DNA of 64,000 bases from Alphaproteobacteria bacterium (GTDB taxonomy: Bacteria; Pseudomonadota; Alphaproteobacteria; Elsterales; Elsteraceae), in contig RDXE01000031.1 of assembly GCA_004292755.1 (NCBI GenBank), positions 27,727 through 91,726 on the forward strand. The letters run 5' to 3'. The stretch's first letter is position 1. Each line of letters begins with the position of its first letter. Shown here piece after piece: positions 56,843-64,000 of this stretch. Both the position numbers and the translations under genes were made by a program. The notes under the pieces were generated by a model. That model made no database searches. It was not told where the DNA came from and saw only the letters and a program-made list of their open reading frames with translations.

Positions 56843-57760
56843 GTGCCGACCACGCGCTTCGCCCCTTCGCCGACGGGTCTGCTGCACTTAGGCCACGCGC
56901 ATTCCGCCCTGTTTGCGTTTCAGCAAGCCAAGGGCGGACGCTTTCTGCTGCGGATTGAGGATATCGACCACACCCGCTGTCGGCCTGAGTTTGATGCCGC
57001 CGCCCTGGAGGATCTGCACTGGCTGGGCCTGCGTTGGGACCCTCCCGTGCGGCGCCAGTCAAACCATCTGGACAGCTACACCATCGCCCTCCAGCAGTTG
57101 GAGGCCGACGGGCTGCTCTACCCGTGTTTTTGCACGCGGCGGGATATTGAGGCCGAGATCGCCCGCGCGGGCAGCGCGCCCCAAGGCCCCGATGGGCCTG
57201 TTTATCCGGGGGTCTGTCGGGCCCTGGATGCCACCACCCGCGCCGTGTGGCGGCAGGAGGGGCGCCCCCACGCCTGGCGCCTCGCGATGGACCGTGCCGT
57301 TGCACGCGCAACCCAGGCGGCAGGCCCGCTGCGCTTCTACGAGCGCAGCCGAGGGTGGGTGCTGGCCGAGCCAGCCGTGTTCGGCGACGTGGTGCTGGCG
57401 CGCAAAGACATCCGCACCAGCTATCACCTTGCTGTCACCCTGGACGATGCCTTGCAGGGTGTGGAGGTGGTAACCCGCGGGGAGGATTTGCTGCCCGCCA
57501 CCCACATCCACCGGTTGCTGCAGGCGCTGCTCAAGCTACCGGTGCCAGAATGGCACCACCACGGGCTGATTCGCGACCAAACAGGCAGGCGCCTTGCCAA
57601 GCGCGACGGTGCGCGGGCGCTGGCGGATCTGCGGGCGCAGGGTCTGACAGCGCCAGAGGTGCGGGCTTTGGCGGGCTTTGGGGAGATTGACCTCAACCAC
57701 TCTCCCTCACCGTCGGGCGCGGCTCAGCAACCGGGTGACGACAGCGGGGGAGATCGCTAG
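56843..57760 (+). CDS. gluQRS: Glutamyl-Q tRNA(Asp) synthetase
   Basis: This is a 305-residue truncated glutamyl-tRNA synthetase paralogue. It has FAPSPTGLLHLGHAHSALFA (HIGH signature), EDIDHTRCRPEF, PCFCTRRDIEAEI (Cys-rich zinc region; also GPVYPGVC) and RRLAKRDGARAL (KMSKS counterpart). It lacks the anticodon-binding domain. It glutamylates queuosine of tRNA-Asp. GTG start at 56843, 15 bases after mltA stop. Confidence 0.93.
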   Translation: MPTTRFAPSPTGLLHLGHAHSALFAFQQAKGGRFLLRIEDIDHTRCRPEFDAAALEDLHWLGLRWDPPVRRQSNHLDSYTIALQQLEADGLLYPCFCTRRDIEAEIARAGSAPQGPDGPVYPGVCRALDATTRAVWRQEGRPHAWRLAMDRAVARATQAAGPLRFYERSRGWVLAEPAVFGDVVLARKDIRTSYHLAVTLDDALQGVEVVTRGEDLLPATHIHRLLQALLKLPVPEWHHHGLIRDQTGRRLAKRDGARALADLRAQGLTAPEVRALAGFGEIDLNHSPSPSGAAQQPGDDSGGDR

Positions 57761-57797
57761 ACTCTGGGCTCCTTAGCGTCTAGCGGATCAACGCCCC

Positions 57798-58028
57798 ATG
57801 TCGTTCTACGAGTTCCAGGACGTCATCACCCCTCTCAGCCACTGTGTCCATCGCATCCGGTCGCTGATGAACCAGGGGCTTGGTGACCCGACGGTGCTGA
57901 ACGAAGCCATGGTGCGGCTACAGGAAGCCCTCTACATCCTCGAGGAGCCAGAGGAATTCCTGATCTGGTACGACACCATGCTGGCCGAGCAAGCCGCCGC
58001 CGAGGAAGAAGCCAACCGCGCGGGCTAG
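57798..58028 (+). CDS. Small conserved protein of unknown function
   Basis: This is a 76-residue acidic helical protein (SFYEFQDVITPLSHCVHRIRS, NEAMVRLQEALYILEEPEEF). No domain recognised. It has its own ATG and sits convergent to the COQ9 gene. Its even codon use suggests a genuine gene. Confidence 0.6.
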   Translation: MSFYEFQDVITPLSHCVHRIRSLMNQGLGDPTVLNEAMVRLQEALYILEEPEEFLIWYDTMLAEQAAAEEEANRAG

Positions 58029-58091
58029 CCCCGTCCCCGTCAGCCCTTGGTGGTGGCGTGTTCGGGTCCGCGTTCGGCGGGCGGTGCAGCG

Positions 58092-58754
58092 CTAGCCTTG
58101 CGCGAAACGCGCTTTCACGCTGGGTGGCACCAGCCCCCCAAGTTTGGCGGCGACGGTTTTCAGCTTGGCCACCTGACCCGGCACCTTCATCACCTCGGCG
58201 ATGCGACGATCCAGGAACGCCCAACTCTCGCTGAACCCGTCGGAACGGTCATCCAGCCAGAACAGCAACGTGCTGGAATAAACCGCCGCCAACAGGCCGC
58301 GCTTGGAGTAGAAATTCCAATCGGTGGAGCGATCCCCAGCGGCCCACCAGATGGCATCCACGGTGCGATAGAGCAGCCGTGTGCCGGTCAGGGCATTCTG
58401 TGGCAGAGCCAGCAGGCCAAGCGCCCGACGCACCGCTTCGCGATGCTCCGCAGCCGCCATCAGGCGGGTGCGCACACCGAAGGCAATCCGCTCCCGCACC
58501 TTCATGGCGGCGATGTCAGGCCCGGCCATGGCATCCAGGACCGCTTGGTCACAGCGGCCATTCCAGTAATCGATCAGATCGCGAATCCCACCGGGGAAGG
58601 CGATCTCAGCCTCCACAGGGTCCAACCCCTCCGCCTTGCAGGCAAGGGTGAGGCTACGCGCCGATAAGCCCTCAAAGGCTGCTTCGGCCAGAACGGCCGC
58701 CAGCAAGCGGGCGCGAAGCGGTTCGTCATCGGCCAGGGTGGCGTCGGAGATCAT
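58092..58754 (-). CDS. COQ9 family protein
   Basis: This is a 220-residue TetR-like lipid-binding protein of ubiquinone biosynthesis. Typical features are an N-terminal HTH-like fold (LLAAVLAEAAFEGLSARSL), MKVRERIAFGVRTRL, and DRSTDWNFYSKRGLLAAVYSSTLLFWLDD. Start overlaps the deformylase stop (ATGA). COQ9 relatives lie near rpsU in many alphaproteobacteria. Confidence 0.92.
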   Translation of the reverse strand: MISDATLADDEPLRARLLAAVLAEAAFEGLSARSLTLACKAEGLDPVEAEIAFPGGIRDLIDYWNGRCDQAVLDAMAGPDIAAMKVRERIAFGVRTRLMAAAEHREAVRRALGLLALPQNALTGTRLLYRTVDAIWWAAGDRSTDWNFYSKRGLLAAVYSSTLLFWLDDRSDGFSESWAFLDRRIAEVMKVPGQVAKLKTVAAKLGGLVPPSVKARFAQG

Positions 58755-59311
58755 GCTGTGGCTCCTGTGGCAGCGCGGGCGGCTTCAAACTCAACCAGCG
58801 TCAACTCATCGCGAAACACCAAACTGGTGGGGTCGGCCAGCTTGTCGATGTACAGCACACCGTCCAGATGGTCGCACTCGTGCTGAACAACGCGGGCGTG
58901 ATAGCCCACCGCCTCGGTCGAGACCACCTCGCCCGCCAAAGTTTGGTACTGGAGGCGGAGGTGGGGGCTGCGCGCCACCATGCCAACCAGCCCCGGCACG
59001 GAAAGGCAGGCCTCGGCCCCAATCGGCCCCGGCGGGGCGACGGGGGTGAGCACTGGATTGATCATCACCGTCATCGGCACCTCGCGATCCCCCGGCAGGC
59101 TGCTCACCCGCTCGGCTGGAACACGATAAATCACCACGCGCAACGACACGCCGATCTGCGGTGCGGCCAGACCAATCCCGCCCACCTCGGCTAGGCTGTC
59201 GCGCATGTCTTGCACCAGGGCTGCGATGGCAGGGTCGGTCGGATCGATGACTGGTGCTGCGACCTGGCGCAGCACGGGATGCCCTGCGCGCAAAATGCGA
59301 CGTGCGACCAT
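58751..59311 (-). CDS. def: Peptide deformylase
   Basis: This is a 186-residue metalloprotease. Motif 1 is GIGLAAPQ, motif 2 reads EACLSVPG (family consensus EGCLS), and motif 3 is QHECDHLDGVLY with the metal-binding His and catalytic Glu. It removes the formyl group from nascent chains. Likely a second, Def2-type copy. Co-transcribed with COQ9. Confidence 0.92.
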   Translation of the reverse strand: MVARRILRAGHPVLRQVAAPVIDPTDPAIAALVQDMRDSLAEVGGIGLAAPQIGVSLRVVIYRVPAERVSSLPGDREVPMTVMINPVLTPVAPPGPIGAEACLSVPGLVGMVARSPHLRLQYQTLAGEVVSTEAVGYHARVVQHECDHLDGVLYIDKLADPTSLVFRDELTLVEFEAARAATGATA

Positions 59312-59427
59312 ACTGTGCTTTCCTCACTGATGCGTCAGCCTAGGGCTTCCCAAGGCGCCTGCACCATGATAGATCAACGGCCCTTTCCTCGACCACCCGC
59401 TTCATCCCGAGAGGAGCTGGAGAGCCC

Positions 59428-59631
59428 GTGAACGTCGTCGTCCGTGACAACAATGTCGATCAAGCGCTGCGCGCCCTGAAGAAGAAGATGCAGCGCGAAG
59501 GTATCTTTCGTGAGATGAAGCTGCGGCGGAACTACGAAAAGCCCTCTGAGCGCCGTGCCCGCGAAAAAGCGGAAGCTGTGCGCCGTCACCGCAAGCTGCT
59601 GCGCAAGCGGATGGAGCGCGAGGGCTTCTAA
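59428..59631 (+). CDS. rpsU: 30S ribosomal protein S21
   Basis: This is a 67-residue basic protein with [20 protein letters not shown] and [39 protein letters not shown] start at 59428 preceded by GGAG. A strong factor-independent terminator follows at 59658-59700. Confidence 0.97.
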   Translation: MNVVVRDNNVDQALRALKKKMQREGIFREMKLRRNYEKPSERRAREKAEAVRRHRKLLRKRMEREGF

Positions 59632-59657
59632 CCCTCCACCGCCTGATGGACGATGAC

Positions 59658-59700
59658 GCCGTGCTGAGGGTTCCTCGGCGCGGCTCTCATTGTTTTGCGC
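59658..59700 (+). terminator. Factor-independent terminator after rpsU
   Basis: A 12-base stem with a three-base loop (GTT) spans 59658-59684 (all pairs formed, including two G-T), followed by a T-rich stretch TCTCATTGTTTT. It also separates rpsU from the convergent toxin gene. Confidence 0.85.
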
Positions 59701-59709
59701 AGATGATGT

Positions 59710-60291
59710 TTATGCTTGTGCCGGATAGGGCCAGTGAAACACGCCCTTGATGCAGTCGGGGTTCACCACCGCGATCTGAATGTGCGTCTTCTGCATGATG
59801 CCGCTGCCAGGGAATGCTGGGCGCCCTTCGATGAACAGGCCCCGTACCGAATCGAATACCTCATTCTCATGAAGATAACTGATCACGGCACAGTCAAGTT
59901 TCCTAAATAGCTTATCATTTTTTCTCTTTCCTTTTGGAGAAAAATTTCTGGGGAGGTTTGAGATTCCTGTTTTCCTTAAAGTCTTCCTGAACTCTTTATA
60001 CATCTCGGATAATAACTTGAGATTTTCCGCGGACATAAGGTCCAGACAGTTTCCAAGGTCAATGACCGCTCCGATCACTGCGGCTTTTGAATATCGTCCG
60101 GCCTGTTGTTTTTCCAGTGCCCACTCTTCCGCTCTGAAAGGATCAGACTCCCAGAAATAGGTTCCAGGCCCTAGCCAGTCATAATCGTTGCTGCTTGCGC
60201 CCAGTCGTTCCCTATAATTCACAACAGCGTCAGCCGTTGCGGCGTCGCATCCATGGTACCCCAGCACAAATGATGTGGCGAGGCGGCTCAA
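59710..60291 (-). CDS. Putative ADP-ribosyltransferase-like toxin
   Basis: This is a 193-residue protein with VLGYHGCDAATADAVV (His about 13), YDWLGPGTYFWESDPFRAEEWA (Tyr about 45), and later VIGAVIDLGNCLDLM. The YHG / G-YFWE-D-RA-WA pattern resembles minimal ADP-ribosyltransferases such as the DUF3990 group, but the acidic third residue cannot be fixed. TTG start overlaps the stop of the small upstream gene. The DNA is AT-richer than neighbours. Interpretation as toxin is inference from the pairing. Confidence 0.6.
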   Translation of the reverse strand: MSRLATSFVLGYHGCDAATADAVVNYRERLGASSNDYDWLGPGTYFWESDPFRAEEWALEKQQAGRYSKAAVIGAVIDLGNCLDLMSAENLKLLSEMYKEFRKTLRKTGISNLPRNFSPKGKRKNDKLFRKLDCAVISYLHENEVFDSVRGLFIEGRPAFPGSGIMQKTHIQIAVVNPDCIKGVFHWPYPAQA

Positions 60292-60476
60292 CGGCGACGC
60301 ACCGCAACGGGAGTGCTGACCTCAGGGTCGTACTCAGGCCGAAGAGTCCCATCCTCCTTCAGTATCCCAACTCTGATCAGCGCCGCCTTGGCTGCCTGTG
60401 GCGATGCTTGATCGATCTTTGCCTGACGCCGGATCGCTTTCAGTATCCTCTGGTTCCGTTGTTGAATGGTTTCCAT
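60288..60476 (-). CDS. Small putative antitoxin partner
   Basis: This is a 62-residue protein starting METIQQRNQRI at ATG 60476 with GGAGGG upstream. It ends SPQAAKAALIRVGILKEDGTLRPEYDPE, a recognisable C-terminal pattern of small proteins encoded before this toxin-like family. The two genes overlap TTGA and should be co-translated. A longer frame to 60551 lacks homology. Confidence 0.6.
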   Translation of the reverse strand: METIQQRNQRILKAIRRQAKIDQASPQAAKAALIRVGILKEDGTLRPEYDPEVSTPVAVRRR

Positions 60477-60738
60477 CCCTGGTGCCCTCCGACCTTGCAT
60501 GTGGCCCTCCAAACTCGACTGCCACTGCAGAGCGTGATCATTTACCAGCACACCGTCGCACAGTCAGAGCAGCAGTGCCTCAACTGTTTTGTGCTGATTG
60601 CGGCAATGAGTATCCTATCCCCCAATCATCACCCACATGCACCACGGTCGCGGGCGGTCGGCGTGACCAGCAGTTTACAGCGTCGGCAGGCCTGACCAGG
60701 ATCGCGACAACGACGCACCACGGGGATGGGGGGACGGC

Positions 60739-61638
60739 ATGGCGGGCTTGAAGAAGGGTGTCTACGCGGCAGCGGTAACACCAATGGACCCGGACGGCAC
60801 CCCGAACCTGCCGCACTTCCTGGCTCATTGCCGGTGGCTCCTGGCCAATGGCTGCGACGGTGTCGCCCCGCTTGGCACCACGGGCGAGGCGAACTCGATC
60901 GGGTTTGCCCAGCGTCTAGCGCTGATCGCAGCCGCGGGAGCCGAGCTGCCAGCCGACCGGCTGTTGTTCGGTGTTGGCGCGTGTGCGCTGGCCGATGCAG
61001 TCGCTTTGACCAGTGCTGCGCTGGCGGCAGGCTCCACCTCCGTGCTGGCACTGCCGCCGTTCTACTTCAAGAATCCTAGCGATGATGGCCTGTTTGCCTT
61101 TTATTCCGAGCTGATCCAGCGCGTTGGCTCCAGCGATCTCAATCTCTACCTCTACCATTTCCCGGCCCACGCCGCGGTGCCGATCCGCCTGCCGCTGATC
61201 GAGCGGTTGATCAAGGCCTACCCCACCACCGTGGTTGGCTTGAAGGACAGTTCTGGTGACTGGGCGCACACCAAGTCGATTTGCGATGCCTTCCCCGGCT
61301 TCATGACCTTCGCGGGCACAGAAAGCCTGCTGACCCAATGCCTTGAAGCTGGTGGGGCTGGCTGCATCAGCGCCTCCACCAACATCACTGCCCCGCTTGC
61401 CCGCCAGGTGTTTGACGCTTGGAGCCGGGGCGAGGACACCAGCGCCCTCCAGGAGGCACTGACCAAGGCGCGCCTCGCCATTCAATCCAAGCCGCTGATC
61501 CCCGGCCTGAAGGCCCTAACCCGGCGCCGCACCGGCGACGCGATTTGGCGCACCATGCTGCCGCCCAACTTGCCCCTATCCGAGGCCGAGGAGGCGGACC
61601 TAGTGGCGGTCGTTGCAGCTGCTGGGTTTGGCAGTTAG
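60739..61638 (+). CDS. DHDPS/NAL-family lyase
   Basis: This is a 299-residue class I aldolase fold enzyme. It has VTPMDPDGTPNL, LGTTGEANSIGF (pyruvate-binding GTTGE), LYLYHFPAHAAV (Tyr), and the Schiff-base Lys in VVGLKDSSGD. Could be a dapA paralogue or a sugar-acid aldolase; the Arg at the DHDPS substrate site is not evident. ATG at 60739, monocistronic. Confidence 0.87.
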   Translation: MAGLKKGVYAAAVTPMDPDGTPNLPHFLAHCRWLLANGCDGVAPLGTTGEANSIGFAQRLALIAAAGAELPADRLLFGVGACALADAVALTSAALAAGSTSVLALPPFYFKNPSDDGLFAFYSELIQRVGSSDLNLYLYHFPAHAAVPIRLPLIERLIKAYPTTVVGLKDSSGDWAHTKSICDAFPGFMTFAGTESLLTQCLEAGGAGCISASTNITAPLARQVFDAWSRGEDTSALQEALTKARLAIQSKPLIPGLKALTRRRTGDAIWRTMLPPNLPLSEAEEADLVAVVAAAGFGS

Positions 61639-61695
61639 GACGAGGAGACTTGGCGGACCGCGGGGCTAGCGGCGTCGGCGGGCTGCCAGACCGTC

Positions 61696-62520
61696 CTACG
61701 CCCCCTCCTCCCCCAGCACCGCGCCGTTGCCTGAAATCACCAGCCCCAGCTCAGTGCGAGCGAGGCCGACCAGCACCGGATCGAGGTCCGGTGGGTTGAG
61801 GTCCACCCCAGCGCTGAGGGCTTTGGCGATCACAGACAGCGCCTCCACCCGCGCCCACCACTTGTAATCACCGGGAATCACCGCCCAGGGAGCTTCCTTG
61901 CTGGTGGTTTCCCCCACCATCTCGGAGGCGGCTTTGCGGTAGGCGGCCGCAAAGCGCCGCGCCTCGAAGTCGCGCGCGGTGATCTTCCACCGCTTCATCG
62001 GGTCCACCAGCCGGTCCACAAAGCGGCGGCGCTGTTCGTCGGCATCAATGTCCAAATAGAGTTTCACCAGCCGGATGCCGTCATCGACCAGTTGACGCTC
62101 AAACTCTGGAATTTCGCGAAAGCCGCGCTTCCAGTCGGCCTTTGGGATCAGCCCCTCCACCCGCTCCACCAACAGCCGCCCGTACCAGGAGCGGTCAAAC
62201 ACTGCAATCTGCCCCGCATCGGGCAATCGCGCCCAGAACCGCTGGAGATAGTGCTGCTCGCGCTCCACGGAATTGGGCGCGCCAATCGGCCAGACCTTGC
62301 AGAACCGCGGGTCCAACTTCTCCGTCAAACGCCGTACCAAGCCGCCCTTGCCAGCGGCATCCGCCCCCTCCAACACAATCACCGCCCGGCGCTTTTGCAG
62401 CAAATACGCCTGCTGTACCGCCAACAACCGCTTCTGCACCTTGCGCAAGGCTGCCAGATACTCTGCCTCATCCGCGAAGGATTGGTTGCGGTCGAGGGTA
62501 TCGAAGATCGTTTTCGGCAT
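61696..62520 (-). CDS. Polyphosphate kinase 2 family protein
   Basis: This is a 274-residue PPK2 enzyme with Walker A GADAAGKGG, Walker B FDRSWYGRLLVERV, lid-like WKRGFREIPEFERQLVDDG, and WAVIPGDYKWWARVEALSVIAKAL near the end. It transfers phosphate between polyphosphate and nucleotides. Subclass not assigned. ATG at 62520, 55 bases after ftsK... reading in the same direction. Confidence 0.9.
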   Translation of the reverse strand: MPKTIFDTLDRNQSFADEAEYLAALRKVQKRLLAVQQAYLLQKRRAVIVLEGADAAGKGGLVRRLTEKLDPRFCKVWPIGAPNSVEREQHYLQRFWARLPDAGQIAVFDRSWYGRLLVERVEGLIPKADWKRGFREIPEFERQLVDDGIRLVKLYLDIDADEQRRRFVDRLVDPMKRWKITARDFEARRFAAAYRKAASEMVGETTSKEAPWAVIPGDYKWWARVEALSVIAKALSAGVDLNPPDLDPVLVGLARTELGLVISGNGAVLGEEGA

Positions 62521-62574
62521 GGCTGGCTCTTTCGCAGCGGATCATGCAACAGGGCAAGACGGGCGTACCGATCC

Positions 62575-64000
62575 TTACCCCACCGCCGCCAGCACTTCGC
62601 GCTTGCCGACATGGTTGGCGCCGCCGACCACGCCCTCGGCTTCCATCTGCTCCACCAGTCGGGCGGCGCGGTTGTAGCCGATTTGTAGGTGGCGCTGGAG
62701 GAAGCTCACGGTGCATTTACGCTCGCGCAGCACCAGGGCGACCGCCTGGGCGTAGAGATCGTCGCTCACCTCGGGGGCTGGGGCAGCCGCCTCATCGACG
62801 TCAGCGACGACGTCGGCGACATAGTTGGGGCGGCCCTGACGGCGCAGATGATCGGCCACGCGGGCGACATCCTCGTCTGAGACAAAGGGGCCGTGAACGC
62901 GGGTGACGCGGCCGCCATTGGCCATGAACAACAAATCACCCTTGCCTAGCAGCTGTTCCGCGCCGCCATCGCCCAAAATCGTGCGGCTGTCGATGCGCGA
63001 CGTCACTTGATAGGAGATGCGGGTGGGGAAGTTCGCCTTGATCGTGCCGGTAATCACATCGACCGAGGGGCGCTGGGTCGCCATGATCAAGTGAATCCCA
63101 GCCGCACGCGCCATCTGCGCCAAGCGTTGGATGGCCGCTTCAATCTCCTTGCCTGCCACCATCATCAAGTCGGCCATCTCATCAACCACGACGACGATGA
63201 AGGGCATATCGTCCAGGTTGAGCGACTGTTCTTCAAACACCGGCTCGCCCGTGGCCTCATCAAAGCCCACTTGCACACGGCGGGTGCGTTCGGTGCCGTC
63301 TTTGGTCAGCTGTGCGATCTTGCCGTTGTAGCCTTCAATGTTGCGCACACCCAGGCGCGACATGGCGCGGTAGCGCTGCTCCATCTCCCGCACCACCCAT
63401 TTCAGCGCGACGATGGCCTTCTTCGGCTCGGTCACAACGGGCGTCAGCAGGTGTGGAATGCCGTCATAGATGCTGAGTTCCAGCATCTTGGGGTCAATCA
63501 AGATCAGGCGGCAGCGCTCCGGCGGCAGGCGGTAGAGCAGCGACAGAATCATCGCATTCAAGCCGACCGACTTGCCGGAGCCGGTGGTCCCAGCAATCAG
63601 CAAGTGCGGCATGCGCGCAAGGTCGGCAACCACTGGCTCGCCGCCAATGTCCTTGCCCAGCACCAGCGGTAGCGCACTGGCCGTGTTGCTCCAGGCCGAG
63701 GACGACAACAGGGCTGGCAGGTTCACTGTCTCCCGCTGCGGGTTCGGCAACTCAATGCCGATCACCGTCCGGCCGGGCACCAGCGCAATGCGCACCGCGA
63801 GCGCGCCCATAGCCCGGGCAATATCATCGGCCAAACCAATCACGCGGGCGGACTTCGTCCCCGCTGCCGGTTCCAGTTCGTAGAGGGTGACCACAGGGCC
63901 GGGGCGCACCTTCACAATGTCGCCGCGTACCCCGAAATCCGCCAGCACCCCCTCCAGTCGGCGGGCAGTGGCGGCCAGCGTCTCATCGTCGACACCCGCC
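62575..64000 (-). CDS. ftsK: DNA translocase FtsK, 5'-truncated by window edge
   Basis: The C-terminal part (about 475 residues) is visible; the frame stays open beyond the window. It has [18 protein letters not shown], Walker [15 protein letters not shown], Walker [19 protein letters not shown], and the C-terminal gamma winged-helix domain ([22 protein letters not shown], ending HVGKREVL). It pumps DNA through the division septum toward dif using KOPS-type sites. The N-terminal membrane part lies outside. Confidence 0.95.
   Translation of the reverse strand, partial: AGVDDETLAATARRLEGVLADFGVRGDIVKVRPGPVVTLYELEPAAGTKSARVIGLADDIARAMGALAVRIALVPGRTVIGIELPNPQRETVNLPALLSSSAWSNTASALPLVLGKDIGGEPVVADLARMPHLLIAGTTGSGKSVGLNAMILSLLYRLPPERCRLILIDPKMLELSIYDGIPHLLTPVVTEPKKAIVALKWVVREMEQRYRAMSRLGVRNIEGYNGKIAQLTKDGTERTRRVQVGFDEATGEPVFEEQSLNLDDMPFIVVVVDEMADLMMVAGKEIEAAIQRLAQMARAAGIHLIMATQRPSVDVITGTIKANFPTRISYQVTSRIDSRTILGDGGAEQLLGKGDLLFMANGGRVTRVHGPFVSDEDVARVADHLRRQGRPNYVADVVADVDEAAAPAPEVSDDLYAQAVALVLRERKCTVSFLQRHLQIGYNRAARLVEQMEAEGVVGGANHVGKREVLAAVG

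Overview
The window is a GC-rich bacterial chromosome segment that looks like an alphaproteobacterium, most likely a Rhodospirillales-type organism. Supporting signs are an F1-only ATP synthase operon (atpHAGDC without F0 genes), the metX-metW pair diverging from a chorismate mutase-hisC-tyrC operon, secB near a Tim44-like protein and mltA, COQ9 near rpsU, a Suv3-type RNA helicase followed by an S4 protein, and very frequent ATGA/GTGA start-stop overlaps. The taxon is an inference from gene content, not from a database search.

Layout. 1-2.2 kb: end of a sensor histidine kinase overlapping a periplasmic binding protein. 2.2-4.1 kb: gene-poor, AT-richer island with an asparagine-synthetase relic and a DMT transporter. 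4.2-10.2 kb: methyltransferase, a tesA/ybbA/ybbP-like locus, LysR regulator, DUF454 protein. 10.4-13.7 kb: S4 protein, Suv3-like helicase, small secreted protein. 13.9-17.1 kb: unusual two-gene module, an SGNH-type hydrolase plus a papain/alpha-beta-hydrolase fusion. 17.1-20.0 kb: exported protein, aminotransferase, PAS_5-type protein with a duplicated tail. 20.2-25.1 kb: F1 ATP synthase. 25.4-30.3 kb: methionine and aromatic amino acid genes. 30.4-32.5 kb: three-gene accessory cassette (TIGR04255-like plus two unknowns) beside tRNA-Glu(CTC). 32.6-35.0 kb: thioredoxin/NHL protein and argC. 35.2-40.4 kb: two MoeA-like genes flanking a glycine-betaine-type permease and binding protein that lack a local ATPase. 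40.6-42.5 kb: universal stress protein with an FNR-like box, and an aldolase. 42.5-51.8 kb: allophanate hydrolase, LysR, a complete peptide-type ABC importer, and a DMT transporter. 52.0-53.1 kb: AT-richer pair with an SDH/Clp-fold protease. 53.2-59.6 kb: housekeeping genes (secB, phosphatase, fxsA, Tim44-like, mltA, gluQRS, COQ9, deformylase, rpsU). 59.7-60.5 kb: candidate toxin-antitoxin pair. 60.7-64.0 kb: DHDPS-family enzyme, PPK2, start-truncated ftsK.

How it works together. The backbone is housekeeping: energy, amino acids, secretion, envelope and RNA metabolism. Short accessory modules (2.7-4.1, 13.9-17.1, 30.4-32.3, 52.0-53.1 and 59.7-60.5 kb) sit between backbone operons. No integrase, transposase, CRISPR array or prophage is visible. 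The best candidates for an undescribed system are the SGNH + papain/alpha-beta-hydrolase module and the TIGR04255 trio beside tRNA-Glu, followed by the ART-like toxin pair and the SDH-protease pair.
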